Part shown: positions 44,821 to 53,904 of the stretch, one piece after another
Layout of the letters: every line of letters begins with the position of its first letter
How positions within the stretch are numbered: the stretch's first letter is position 1
NCBI GenBank assembly: GCA_023432805.1
Contig: JAEYUG010000122.1
Span: forward strand, 1 to 63,148
Reading direction: 5' to 3'
DNA: 63,148 nt
DNA from: Bacteroidota bacterium
Lineage (GTDB): Bacteria > Bacteroidota > Ignavibacteria > SZUA-365
Notes under the pieces: generated by a model
Databases searched by the model: none
The model's input: only the letters and a program-made list of their open reading frames with translations
Told to the model about the DNA's origin: nothing
Made by a program: the position numbers and the translations under genes

Positions 44821-45222
44821 ATGACACGCAAAGGTACAAGCCTGTTTGCACAGATCATAACGCTGGTCGTCGAGACGGCCACGTTCCGTCGTATTGTCCG
44901 CGAGCATCGGGGAGACAAGCACAGCAAGGGTCTCCGGTGCCGGGACAGTTTGTTGCCATGATGTTTCTGCATCTGAGCAAGGTGACATCGTTGCGGGAGA
45001 TCCGCGATGGGCTGCGCAGCGTCGCGGGAAAAGTCGCGCACCTCGGCATGGGCAAGATCCCCGGCCATTCGACACTGGCGTTCGCCAACGCGCATCGGCC
45101 GCGGCAGATCTACCGTGACCTCTTCTATGCCGTGCTGGCTGGTGCCGAGCACCATCTGCGCGGTCAGCAGCGGTTCCGCATCGCGAACCGCCATGCTCAG
45201 CATGGATGCGACCTTCGGTGAT
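44821..45222 (+). pseudogene. IS4-type (DUF4372) transposase, 5' fragment with frameshifts
   Basis: Frame 1 from the ATG at 44821 encodes SLFAQIITLVVETATFRRIV and KHSKGLRCRDSLL. The match then continues in another frame (QFVAMMFLHLSKVTSLREI, IPGHSTLAFANAHRPRQIYR, DLFYAVLAGAE) and a third (MLSMDATFGD, around 45196-45225). This is the N-terminal DUF4372 domain and the start of the DDE domain. The homology stops at 45222, where the terminal repeat of another insertion sequence begins, so the gene was cut by that insertion. A related, apparently intact copy begins at 62914. Confidence 0.78.
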
Positions 45223-45315
45223 TGTCAGGGTAGTTGTCCTAAAACATGCTGACGCTCGATGATACTTATTTCGAGCAATCGGTTCATCGACGCATGCCCA
45301 TGTCGGCAACATACT

Positions 45316-45388
45316 GCCGGAGACGGGAGCGGTCAAGAGTATACAAGCCCACATTCTCAGGGGGCTCTTGACCGCTCCGATCTCCGGC
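45316..45388. terminator. Long hairpin at the 3' end of the second IS3-family element
   Basis: Arms at 45316-45339 and 45365-45388 pair over 22 of 24 bases (gccggaga...ggtcaagag with ctcttgacc...tctccggc) around a 25-nt loop. The hairpin lies about 45 bases past the orfB stop on the minus strand. It could terminate element transcripts or block read-through into the element; there is no U-tract. Confidence 0.55.
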
Positions 45389-45431
45389 ACAACCCGGCCT
45401 CTATGGGCGATGCGTCGCTGTGGCCTGCGTG

Positions 45432-46473
45432 TCACGACGCCTTTTCCTTCGCGCGGCGACAGTTCAGGTGCACCTCCTCTTTGCGCGACCAATCGCGCAC
45501 TGCCCAAGACCACCGTTCCGGTTTCGCTGCACGGGCGGCTGTATACAGTGCGTCACGCTGCGCCAGGATTGTGATGTCGCGCCCGGTATGGCGCTCCACC
45601 GGCGTGACAAAGCCGATGCCACTGTGCCTGTGATCGTGGTTGTACCATGTCGCGAATGCCTGCACCCACGCCCGCGCCGCGTCGATCGTGGCAAAACCCT
45701 TCTCCGGATAGTCCGGTCGATACTTGCAGGTGCGGAACACGGACTCCGAGTACGCGTTGTCGTTGCTCACTCCGGGACGGTTGAACGAGGCGGCCACCCC
45801 AAGTTCTGCCAGACGCACCCGCAGCGTGCTGGCCTTCTGAATCGCCCCATTGTCACCATGCAGCACCTCCAGCGTGCCGCGACAACCCTCGGCGAGGGTG
45901 GCGCGATCGATCAGTACCACGGCGTGGTCGGCTCGCTCCTCCTCCCACACCTCCCAGCCGACTATTTTCCGGCTGAAGAGATCGATGATCAGATACAGGT
46001 AGAAAAAACAGACCGTGCACCGGAGCTTTCAACCACGTCACGTCCCAAGTCCAGATCTGACAGGGGCGCACGGCGCAATGCGTCCGCGGTGGTCCCACCC
46101 GATGTGGTGCCCGGGCGCGGCCACGATGCGTCAGCTCCCTGGCAGAGCGCAGCACGCGGTAAAAACTCGATTCCGAAGCGACATACTCCCCGGCGTCGGC
46201 CAACGCAGGTACGATCTCGGCCGGTCCCTGACTGGCATGCTCCGGACGGTGGCAGATCTCGAGGATATAGTCGCGTTCGTCTTCGTTCAGGGCATTGCCC
46301 GGCACAGGCTGCAGCGCCAGAGGGCGCCGATCGCCGTCCGCAGACCGCTGCCACCGCCGATACGTGCGCGGACTGATCTCGAGCACGGCACAGGCGGGAG
46401 CCAGACGCGCGCCTGCGGTGATGGCCGCGGTGATCAGCGTCACGGCACTGCGGCGGTCGTCAAGACCGATCAT
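45432..46473 (-). pseudogene. IS3-family OrfB transposase with a homopolymer frameshift
   Basis: The first part (from MIGLDDRRSAVTLITAAITA) includes the first catalytic Asp in WTWDVTWLKAPVHG. The second part, in another frame, holds YLYLIIDLFSRKIVGWEV, the second Asp in EVLHGDNGAIQKAS and the Glu in SNDNAYSESVFRTCKYRPDY. The break falls at a run of six A (46003-46008, plus strand). Removing one base joins VHGLFFYLYLIIDLFS in one frame. This may be a real mutation or a sequencing indel; if the latter, the element is intact. Confidence 0.85.
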
Positions 46474-46967
46474 TCGTCCTCGTCCTCCCCCCAGCGAGCA
46501 TCGACTTTTTTTTCCAACACCAGCAGCGCCGCCGCCTCGGCCAGTGCCTTTTCCTTGCGATGGAGCTCACGCTTGAGTTCCTGCGTGCGCTTGCGCACGG
46601 CGCGCATGGCTTCCTTGCTCTGCTTGGCCTGGAGCACCTCCCAGTTGTTGGCCTGCTCGCAGGCATGACGCCAGGAGCGGATCTGCTCCGGATACAGCCC
46701 CCGCTGGCGGCAGTACTCCGTCAGCTCGGCCTCGTTCATCGCCGCGGTCTCCACCACCGCGGCAAACTTGTCTGCGCTGGTCCAGCCTTCCGGCGTGCTG
46801 TCCGCATGCGGCAGGAGTCGGCCCGTGGCACGCGCTGCGGTGCGCCACAGATACAGTGTCGGTTCGGAAATCCCTTCTTCCCGCGCAAGCTCGGGAATGC
46901 TCTTGTTTTCCGGGGGAAGCATCTTCTTGAGCACTGCTTCCTTCCGCTCCTTCGAATAGCGCATCAT
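46470..46967 (-). CDS. IS3-family OrfA protein
   Basis: Starting at MMRYSKERKEAVLKKMLPPE (46967), this 165-residue protein has a helix-turn-helix (IPELAREEGISEPTLYLWRT), a second HTH-like segment (LTEYCRQRGLYPEQIRSWRH) and a C-terminal coiled coil (QELKRELHRKEKALAEAAAL). The frame extends upstream to 47111, past the element's terminal repeat, but those codons lie outside the element and are unlikely to be native. Its stop overlaps the orfB start. Confidence 0.82.
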   Translation of the reverse strand: MMRYSKERKEAVLKKMLPPENKSIPELAREEGISEPTLYLWRTAARATGRLLPHADSTPEGWTSADKFAAVVETAAMNEAELTEYCRQRGLYPEQIRSWRHACEQANNWEVLQAKQSKEAMRAVRKRTQELKRELHRKEKALAEAAALLVLEKKVDARWGEDEDE

Positions 46968-47224
46968 CACCTCGTGGTATGCCCTCTCTCGCCTATTATA
47001 GGCGGTTTCCTTTGTAGTGACAACTATCCTGACAGAGGGGGAGGCGATGCGTTCGAGCAGCAGATCACCATCGAACATGCCTTGGACGGGTCGGTGTTTC
47101 TTCGCGGTCATACGAGGCTTGGATACGTTAAGGATTTTAGGCTCTTGATATCCTGTAACAACGATGAGTTTTTAGAGGTTCCAAGTAGCTCCGCTTTGCC
47201 ACATTATTCGGCAACGAGCCATAA

Positions 47225-47974
47225 TCAAGGGTTGTGACTGGCGAATACCCATCCTTCATCAGCATTTACGCCGTGAACGGCATAATGAGGGTCTTGCGAT
47301 ATTTCATTAAAGCTTCTGAAGTGCTTCAAATGATCAATATCGTCAAGAATGATTGAATATCGTTTCCCTTGCAGCGTCTTTCTCATGATAGTATATTCTA
47401 AAAGACCTATACCGCCACTCGAATCTAAAAGAACCAAAGGCTCACAGTCAGCATACTTACATAGATATTTTTGAAGAAGATCATCGCCTTGGTAGTGAAA
47501 CAATCTGTCATAGACCCACCGTGCTCGATCATACGGCGCTTTTGGCATACCTCCCAAGGCACCGCGAAGTTCGTTTTCGTAAAATTGCATCGGTTGATGG
47601 ATGTCATCGATGTATACGTCATCATACATCATATGACTGGATATCGCCTCATCCGTTCTAATGTGCCGTAAGGCCTCCTGCAGCGATACAGTTCTTCCCC
47701 AGACTGCCCTCACAAAGGGTGTCTGTATTAGATTTCCCACCGCAGCACGCCAGCTTACATAGTTTACTTCGATTGTGATGAATCGACTTGGTTGCGCTGT
47801 ATCTTTAAAGGAAGACGCCAACATCCTAGTTGAGCCAGTGCCGCGAAATGTCCCTGACTCAACAACATGCGTCACATTGGTGTCACCCACATACTCACGA
47901 ACCATACGTGCGAGCACACGGCTCTCTGACATAACGATGGTTTTGCCAGCTTTTTCCTTCAGCGACTTCATCAT
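47225..47974 (-). CDS. Putative SAM-dependent methyltransferase
   Basis: The 249-residue protein shows a glycine-rich motif THVVESGTFRGTGSTRMLAS and an acidic pattern YSIILDDIDHLKHFRSFNE near residue 215, similar to small class I methyltransferases of polysaccharide loci. FVIDD-type motifs (DDVYIDDIHQPM) lie mid-protein. The assignment is weak; it could be a related Rossmann protein with no methyltransferase activity. It is in a low-GC stretch beside IS elements, with a 190-bp gap to the IS end and a 207-bp gap to the next fragment, neither holding anything I recognise. Confidence 0.55.
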   Translation of the reverse strand: MMKSLKEKAGKTIVMSESRVLARMVREYVGDTNVTHVVESGTFRGTGSTRMLASSFKDTAQPSRFITIEVNYVSWRAAVGNLIQTPFVRAVWGRTVSLQEALRHIRTDEAISSHMMYDDVYIDDIHQPMQFYENELRGALGGMPKAPYDRARWVYDRLFHYQGDDLLQKYLCKYADCEPLVLLDSSGGIGLLEYTIMRKTLQGKRYSIILDDIDHLKHFRSFNEISQDPHYAVHGVNADEGWVFASHNP

Positions 47975-48181
47975 TGCACTCGTCGTATTGATGATTTATG
48001 ACACACTAACACTATACAGATCGTTTCGCACCGATCTCGCTGTGTTCCTCAATTGCGGATTGGACCAGAGAAGCCTCGTTATCAACACACGCTACAACAG
48101 CAAGATGCCATATCGTCCTCGCAGCTTGGGAGATGCTCTACCTGTGAATACAATCCAGCAGTTCCCGATAGCCTCTTCGAG

Positions 48182-48760
48182 TCATTTTTCTATATATCCA
48201 CCGATGTTGTCAAATGCATATATGTGCCCGCACCCTGTAGCGACCAGGGCATCGTACAGCACCATGTAGGACGCGACATCCTCAATCGTGTTTGTTTGGC
48301 ATTCGAAGTACAGAATCGGCTTGTCGTTCTCAATCGCCTTCAGGCCTGACATTAATACGTTGTGGTTATAGCCATCGACGTAACATTTAATCAGACGAAC
48401 AGGCTCCCGTAGTGCAGACTCCCGCTTCCATGCATATATAACCTCATCAAGAGTTCTTGAATGCAATACTGTGCTATTACGTGATGTTTCTTGTTCAAGC
48501 AACATTGCGGACCCGTTCTCCTGCAGAAAGACCCCCGACACATTGCTACCCACGAGACAGCATGTGCTACCCACGACGGCTTCTGGATAAGCCTCATGCA
48601 GTGTTACCTGATTAGATGATAAGCACTTGAATCTCTCGTCATTGGCATCTACCGCAACCACGTGAGCATTTAGGCATCCCGGAAGCAGTTCGACCGTGGT
48701 ATAACCGGCGTTCGCGCCAACATCCACTATCAGTGACGCTGTAGTCACATGCGCGGACAA
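48182..48760 (-). pseudogene. FkbM methyltransferase fragment without a proper start
   Basis: The core is clear: ASLIVDVGANAGYTTVEL (motif I), HVVAVDANDERFKCL and VRLIKCYVDGYNHNVLMSGL. Homology-like sequence (RIILKLSAHV) continues upstream of the first possible start (a TTG at 48760) to an in-frame TAA near 48790, so about 50 N-terminal residues are missing. At the 3' end it stops at GGYIEK, and the same frame resumes LEEAIGNCWIV after the TGA. LKCDVEG of the family reads IKCYVDG here, with Tyr for Asp. I read it as a decayed gene. Confidence 0.65.
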
Positions 48761-48997
48761 CTTCAGTATAATACGATCGTGCTGGGAGTATTATTAGAGG
48801 CACTTCCTTAACGGTGAATCAGGATACAGCTTTAGGACAACGACTACGATCTCTGACTTTTGTGGCCATGCATTACCGTGCGGCACATGTCGCCCATTGC
48901 GATCACCAAACAGCCTCTTCATAATGCCGTTTATGATTACAGCATCCGTCTGATTGCTTCCGAGTGATACTACCGCGGCATCCTTCTGATCTCACCT

Positions 48998-50134
48998 TCA
49001 CATTTCAACGGCTGCCAGCTTATCCCACACTGACTTTTCTGTTACAAGGTCTATACATGGGAACGGAGCGCCATGCTCAAGACTGTAAATGCAGTGCCAA
49101 TTACATCCGTAGCAATCGAGTTGCTCGTACGCCGGCACTGGAAGGCGCCCTTGACATGCGTTGATGCTTGGGTAGGGCATGAAACGGCCGAAGTGACCGC
49201 CGCCGAGCACAACGATTGATCTTGTCCCAACAGCTGCCGCAATATGTGCATAACTTGTTTCGTTCGACAAGAGCAACCGTGCACCGCGAATAAGTTGAAT
49301 TAGATCCACGTGCGTCGTCATTCCGCACAGATTGATGGCCGTCTCCCCAATTGCTTCACATACTTCCTGGCAAAGGTCTCTCTCATCGACACCACCGCAA
49401 ACAACAACTTGACAACCATGCATCGTACTGTAGTTCTTTCCAATTTGTCCGAAACGATGCACTGGCCAGTTTCTGTTTCTTACTGAAGATCCCGGTGCTA
49501 CAGCAATGTAGTCAAGTGTCGATAGCATCCGAGACAACTCGGTATCTCTCTGAGGGAGGTCTGCAAGCCTTTCCTCGCGGATTCTCGCACCAAGTACTTG
49601 CATAAAGTGCTTGTTTCGATGGTATTCGCTGTTATCAGAATCGATCGAAGACACAAGCTTCGTATACCATGAATCTGACACTCTCTTCTGATCTGACGAG
49701 ATGTTCGCCATATCGCCATCATAGCCGATTTTTACTGGCGCTGCAGACGCTCTAATGAGAGCGTCACCATAGAAATACTGCCGTGAGAAGGTCGGCTGAA
49801 CCACCAACCGATACCGGCGGCGACGTACTTTGAGCAAAAGTAGTAATCTCCTACTGGGCCGCTTGGGGTTTAGGTACCGTCTATCGATCGGTACTATTTC
49901 ATCCCAATAGTCAATTTCACTCGCCAAATCCACCAGACTCCTCCCAACATACAGCACGATATGATCGTTCGGATAGACATCACGCAGGTGGCGCGCCGCA
50001 GCCAACCATACGACGAAGTCACCTAGAGCATCCAGCCGTACAACTGCTACTTCCTTCCTGCGAGGGAATACGCGTATAGGTAATGAAATCAATCTTTCGA
50101 TTGATTCCACTACCTGCCTGAATTTGCGATTCAT
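48998..50134 (-). CDS. Family 9 glycosyltransferase (heptosyltransferase-like)
   Basis: The 378-residue protein (start MNRKFRQVVESIERLI; a GTG at 50188 is possible) has the GT9 opening VAVVRLDALGDFVVWLAAAR. It also has the donor-site region IAVAPGSSVRNRNWPVHRFG and LIRGARLLLSNETSYAHIAA. A C-terminal cluster YEQLDCYGCNWHCIYSLEHG carries three Cys. GT9 enzymes use ADP- or nucleotide-activated sugars in LPS core and related glycans. It is the last intact gene of the right-hand block before the IS region. Confidence 0.85.
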   Translation of the reverse strand: MNRKFRQVVESIERLISLPIRVFPRRKEVAVVRLDALGDFVVWLAAARHLRDVYPNDHIVLYVGRSLVDLASEIDYWDEIVPIDRRYLNPKRPSRRLLLLLKVRRRRYRLVVQPTFSRQYFYGDALIRASAAPVKIGYDGDMANISSDQKRVSDSWYTKLVSSIDSDNSEYHRNKHFMQVLGARIREERLADLPQRDTELSRMLSTLDYIAVAPGSSVRNRNWPVHRFGQIGKNYSTMHGCQVVVCGGVDERDLCQEVCEAIGETAINLCGMTTHVDLIQLIRGARLLLSNETSYAHIAAAVGTRSIVVLGGGHFGRFMPYPSINACQGRLPVPAYEQLDCYGCNWHCIYSLEHGAPFPCIDLVTEKSVWDKLAAVEM

Positions 50135-50241
50135 GTAATTACCAGCTCTCACGTCACGGTATTGAACACGAGCAGAGACCTGTCGCACGTCGGCTGTTCA
50201 TGCAGTGCAACATTGACGAAGCAACCCTAGATTGCCGAGAC

Positions 50242-51501
50242 TCAATAGATCCACTCACATTCAACGAACACACAGCCATACCCGCTACCGTACTTCGAAA
50301 ACCTAGAACCGGTATCATGAACATTAAAAACCACTGCTTGTCTGACTTCGTCAATCACCATGTTGTTCGGCACATGCACAGCTGCGGTCAACTGATATCG
50401 CCCTGGGGTTAAAACGCCGGCTGGTACAACGACTCGAATCCCCTTACCTGACGAGTTAATCTCAATGCCGGATGTTTCCTGTTCGGTCGTAAACACTCTG
50501 TTCCCGCTGTTATCATGCATGGCTATCGAAAGCACCTCTCCATCATGTTGGCTCTTCCCAGTGGCCCTGAGATTTATGTTTATGCACTCATCCATCTTGA
50601 AATCGTACTTCTCAGAGCCATTAGTATCCGCGCACGTCACCTCTGTCAGAACAATAGACTTCATACCGTCCGGGTTCTTGTCATTCGCATGATACCCATG
50701 CGGCACATCCTCATTGTAATCGAGGTATGTGTCCACGGCGTGCTGCACACTGCCTTCGAAGCATATGCTTCCCTGAGACATCACAATAGCGCGCATGCAA
50801 AGCTGGCTGATGGCACCGAGGTTGTGACTGACGAACAGAACTGTTCGTCCTTCTCGACTTATCCCATTCATCTTTGACAGGCAGCGTTCCTGAAACCCCA
50901 CATCACCCACAGCCAGTACCTCATCCACGATCAACACATCCGTCTGAAGATGAGCGGCGACAGCAAACGCCAACCTGACATACATTCCACTGCTGTATCT
51001 CTTGACCGGTGTATCAATGTACATCGCACAACCTGAGAAATCCACTATAGCGTCCAGCTGGGTGGCGATATCGTTTTTGCTCATCCCAAGAATGGCACCA
51101 TTAAGGTAGATATTCTCCCTTCCTGTCAATTCAGGATGAAAACCGGTTCCAACCTCCAGTAGAGAACCAACTCTCCCGCGAATTCTAACTGTCCCCTTCG
51201 TCGGAGCAGTTACCCGGGACAGTATTTTGAGCAGCGTGCTCTTCCCTGCTCCATTTTCACCGATAATACCAAGGATCTCTCCCTCGGCAACTTCGATTGA
51301 AATATCGCGAAGCGCCCATACAAAATCGGACGTCCCTCGTTTAGAACGACTGTTCCTCTGTCCAATTTTGAGGTAGGGATCCTCCTTGCCTCGAACGCGG
51401 CACCACCACCGATTAAGGTCATGCGTTAGCGTACGTGTTCCTACAAGTCCGAGGCTGTAAAGTTTCGAGACGTCCTCTATTTTGATCGCAGGTGTGCTCA
51501 T
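50242..51501 (-). CDS. wzt: O-antigen/polysaccharide ABC transporter ATP-binding protein (Wzt)
   Basis: The start MSTPAIKIEDVSKLYSLG (51501) follows the wzm stop. The 419-residue protein has Walker A GIIGENGAGKSTLLKIL, signature motif RYSSGMYVRLAFA and Walker B TDVLIVDEVLAVGD. An extra C-terminal domain (about residues 270-419, with INLRATGKSQ, VLTPGRYQLTAAVHVPN and KYGSGYGCVFVE) is the Wzt_C type, which in characterised systems recognises the capped non-reducing end of the glycan. That implies a terminal modification enzyme; methyltransferases are plausible candidates in the locus. Confidence 0.92.
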   Translation of the reverse strand: MSTPAIKIEDVSKLYSLGLVGTRTLTHDLNRWWCRVRGKEDPYLKIGQRNSRSKRGTSDFVWALRDISIEVAEGEILGIIGENGAGKSTLLKILSRVTAPTKGTVRIRGRVGSLLEVGTGFHPELTGRENIYLNGAILGMSKNDIATQLDAIVDFSGCAMYIDTPVKRYSSGMYVRLAFAVAAHLQTDVLIVDEVLAVGDVGFQERCLSKMNGISREGRTVLFVSHNLGAISQLCMRAIVMSQGSICFEGSVQHAVDTYLDYNEDVPHGYHANDKNPDGMKSIVLTEVTCADTNGSEKYDFKMDECININLRATGKSQHDGEVLSIAMHDNSGNRVFTTEQETSGIEINSSGKGIRVVVPAGVLTPGRYQLTAAVHVPNNMVIDEVRQAVVFNVHDTGSRFSKYGSGYGCVFVECEWIY

Positions 51502-51505
51502 GCGA

Positions 51506-52363
51506 TCAGACCGTATCCATGAACGATTTCTCCACACGATTGAACACGATCACACTTATAAACAAGACACCTAGTGTAACCACTGCAGAAAGCCCAAGCT
51601 CGGGCCATGGTACCGACCCACCCAAAAATATCGAACGGAAGACTTCAATGGGTGCCGTCATCGGGTTCAGTGCCACGAGCCAGCGCCATTTCGCCGGTAG
51701 TGTCTCCAACGAATAGATGACGGGCGTACCATACATCAACAACTGGACACCGAATGATACGAGGTGCGTCAGGTCCCGGTACTTTGTCGTAAGCGAGGAC
51801 ACAATGATGCCAACGCCCATTCCGAGCAGTGCCATCAACAGCAGCAGAGCCGGTGTGAGAACGAGTACCAAGCCGTACTGCGGGTGTATGTCCGCTCCGG
51901 CAAGCAGGTAGTAGGCCAGAAAACCGAAAAACAGAAGAAATTGTATGCTGAACTGCACCATGTTCGAAACCACGATCGACAGCGGTACCACGAGCCGCGG
52001 GAAGTACACCTTTCCGAACAGACCTGCATTTGCCACGAATGTGTTCGAGGTCTTGGTCAGGCACGTTGCAAAATAATTCCATGGTGTCGTACCGGCGAGA
52101 TAGAACAGCATTGCTGGGTGACCGTCCGTCGGGATCTTCGCCACACCTGCGAAGATGACCGTGAATACGATCGTGGTCAGCAGGGGCTGAATCAGAAACC
52201 AGAGCGGACCAAGAATAGTCTGTTTGTACTGTGCGGTGAAATCCCGCTTTACGAACAGCATGAGGAGATCGCGATATCGCCAGATCTCCCCGAGGTCGAT
52301 GTCGAACCAGCCACTGCGGGGTCGCAGTACGAGCGTCCACTCGCCTGTTGTTTCCTTCTTCAT
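51506..52363 (-). CDS. wzm: Polysaccharide ABC transporter permease (Wzm)
   Basis: The 285-residue inner-membrane protein has six hydrophobic helices and ABC2-permease signatures: LLMLFVKRDFTAQYKQTILG, GPLWFLIQPLLTTIVFTVIF and LVALNPMTAPIEVFRSIFLG. It forms the channel half of the exporter with Wzt, whose gene begins four bases after its stop. Confidence 0.93.
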   Translation of the reverse strand: MKKETTGEWTLVLRPRSGWFDIDLGEIWRYRDLLMLFVKRDFTAQYKQTILGPLWFLIQPLLTTIVFTVIFAGVAKIPTDGHPAMLFYLAGTTPWNYFATCLTKTSNTFVANAGLFGKVYFPRLVVPLSIVVSNMVQFSIQFLLFFGFLAYYLLAGADIHPQYGLVLVLTPALLLLMALLGMGVGIIVSSLTTKYRDLTHLVSFGVQLLMYGTPVIYSLETLPAKWRWLVALNPMTAPIEVFRSIFLGGSVPWPELGLSAVVTLGVLFISVIVFNRVEKSFMDTV

Positions 52364-52370
52364 TCAGATT

Positions 52371-53903
52371 TCAGTGCAGATGTGGCAGGGGCATGTTCTC
52401 ATGCGCGTCCTTCACCGTGCCCGTGGTATTTGACCGTCGGAAGGCGATCAATGCATCACGAAGAATGTTCGACCAGTCTGCAGCGAGGTTTCGGAACAGC
52501 GTGCGGTGCAGAAGGGTGACTCCGATAAACGCGATTGCACCGCAGCTGAGAAGGTTGACAACGGGACCGGTCACCACGACATGCCGAAGCACGAGTTGTA
52601 CAGGCAGTACCAGAGCGGCAAGCGAAAGCGTGAAGAGGAGCACATCCTTCGATTGCACAAGCACACGCAGCAGCGGGACTTCCAAAAGACGCGTGATCGC
52701 CAATAACTGCAGAGTGACGGTGAGCGATCGCGCAGAGACAGCGCCGATGGCAGCACCGAGCATCCCCCAGTACACAGCACCAGCAAGTGTAGCCAGCAGG
52801 AAAACCGGTAGTGTCAGCACTGTGATTTTAGTGGCCAATTCTGGGCGGCCGGCAACCGTGAACATCGACGACAGCGGCGCGAGCGCTGCCTGCAGAAAGG
52901 CGAGCAGCAGAAACACGCGCAGGGGCGGTACGGATGCACCCCACTGCGGTCCGTACAGAACAAGCACGAGATTACCGCTCAGGATGAAGAGCAGCATCAA
53001 GACGGGGAAGGTCACGAGTGTCGTCATTCTCATACCTGCAATCGCCACGGCGGCACGGCGGGTTGCATCGACGCTGGCGAGTGTCGGTCCGGACATGCGA
53101 CCCACGACATTCATGAACACGCGCTTGACCATGGTAGAGGTTTGAAACGCCATGTCGTAGAGTCCGAGTAGATGCGATCCGAGCAGGTTGCCGACGATCA
53201 GCGTATCTCCATCGTTTGAGACAGTGCCCGAAAGGCGCGTACTGCGCACGTGCATCACGAAACGGGCGATTGGTCGCCAGTGCTTTGCATGCGGTTTCAG
53301 CGCCGGTCGCCATCCACTCAAGATGAAGAGGTACATCGCACGGAACGCAGCCTCGAGGATGAGCGGAAGGACAAGGCTCATGAATCCCCATCCGGCCAGC
53401 AGTAGGCCGATGGCCGACGCCGCGGTGATCAACGCGATGACAATGTCGCCGGTCACGAGCCGACGATAGTCCAGCGACCGCATCACGATTGCCTCGGGCA
53501 CCGTCGCGAGCTGCTCCAGAAGATACTGCAGGAGCAGCAGGCCGAGTATCAAGGCCGTGGCTTTCGCATGGAAGATCAGCACCGCGAGTGGAGACAAAGC
53601 GTACACGACGAAGGCGAGCGCGATGCCAGTCAGCATGTTGAACCAGAAGGCCGATGAGAGCTTGCGTGGATCGTCATCCGCATATCCGGCCACGATCCAT
53701 TCCTCAATACCGCCCGTGCCCGCAATCGTCGTAATGCGCAGCAGCACCTGGGCGGAGACGACGACACCGAAGTCCCCCGGAGTCAGCGAGCGCGCCAGTA
53801 TCGCGATGGTCGCGAGCTTGATCGCACCGGTTGCGAGCTTCTGCGCATACAACCACGCGGCGCCTCTGACCACGCGGGTCTTGAGCGATTCTTCCACGCT
53901 CAT
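52371..53903 (-). CDS. Wzx-like polysaccharide flippase
   Basis: The start MSVEESLKTRVVRGAAWLYA (53903) lies one base after the upstream stop; the product is 510 residues. About twelve to fourteen hydrophobic helices and the MATE/MOP-type motifs ILARSLTPGDFGVVVSAQVL and NDGDTLIVGNLLGSHLLGLY identify the polysaccharide-transport (PST) family. It should flip lipid-linked repeat units. It sits beside a polymerase-like gene and an ABC exporter, two routes that normally exclude each other. Confidence 0.88.
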   Translation of the reverse strand: MSVEESLKTRVVRGAAWLYAQKLATGAIKLATIAILARSLTPGDFGVVVSAQVLLRITTIAGTGGIEEWIVAGYADDDPRKLSSAFWFNMLTGIALAFVVYALSPLAVLIFHAKATALILGLLLLQYLLEQLATVPEAIVMRSLDYRRLVTGDIVIALITAASAIGLLLAGWGFMSLVLPLILEAAFRAMYLFILSGWRPALKPHAKHWRPIARFVMHVRSTRLSGTVSNDGDTLIVGNLLGSHLLGLYDMAFQTSTMVKRVFMNVVGRMSGPTLASVDATRRAAVAIAGMRMTTLVTFPVLMLLFILSGNLVLVLYGPQWGASVPPLRVFLLLAFLQAALAPLSSMFTVAGRPELATKITVLTLPVFLLATLAGAVYWGMLGAAIGAVSARSLTVTLQLLAITRLLEVPLLRVLVQSKDVLLFTLSLAALVLPVQLVLRHVVVTGPVVNLLSCGAIAFIGVTLLHRTLFRNLAADWSNILRDALIAFRRSNTTGTVKDAHENMPLPHLH

Positions 53904-53904
53904 G

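Larger units (their letters stand above)
45223..47034 (-). mobile_element. Second IS3-family element, 1812 bp, inserted in the DUF4372 transposase
   Basis: Terminal inverted repeats TGTCAGG(G/A)TAGTTGTC occur at 45223-45238 and, inverted, at 47019-47034 (15 of 16 identical). Between them lie orfA and orfB on the minus strand, joined by an ATGA overlap. Downstream of orfB is a large hairpin. No clear target duplication is visible, and the rest of the interrupted transposase is not found to the right, so a deletion followed insertion or the ends recombined. Confidence 0.82.

Noticed and set aside
46968..47111. N-terminal extension of the IS orfA frame (MTAKKHRPVQ...)
   Set aside because: It crosses the element's terminal inverted repeat into flanking DNA, so it is not part of the native protein; no homologue recognised.
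48820..48860. Sequence resembling the second IS3-family terminal repeat (tttaggacaacgactac)
   Set aside because: Only partial similarity with extra bases; not enough to call an element end.
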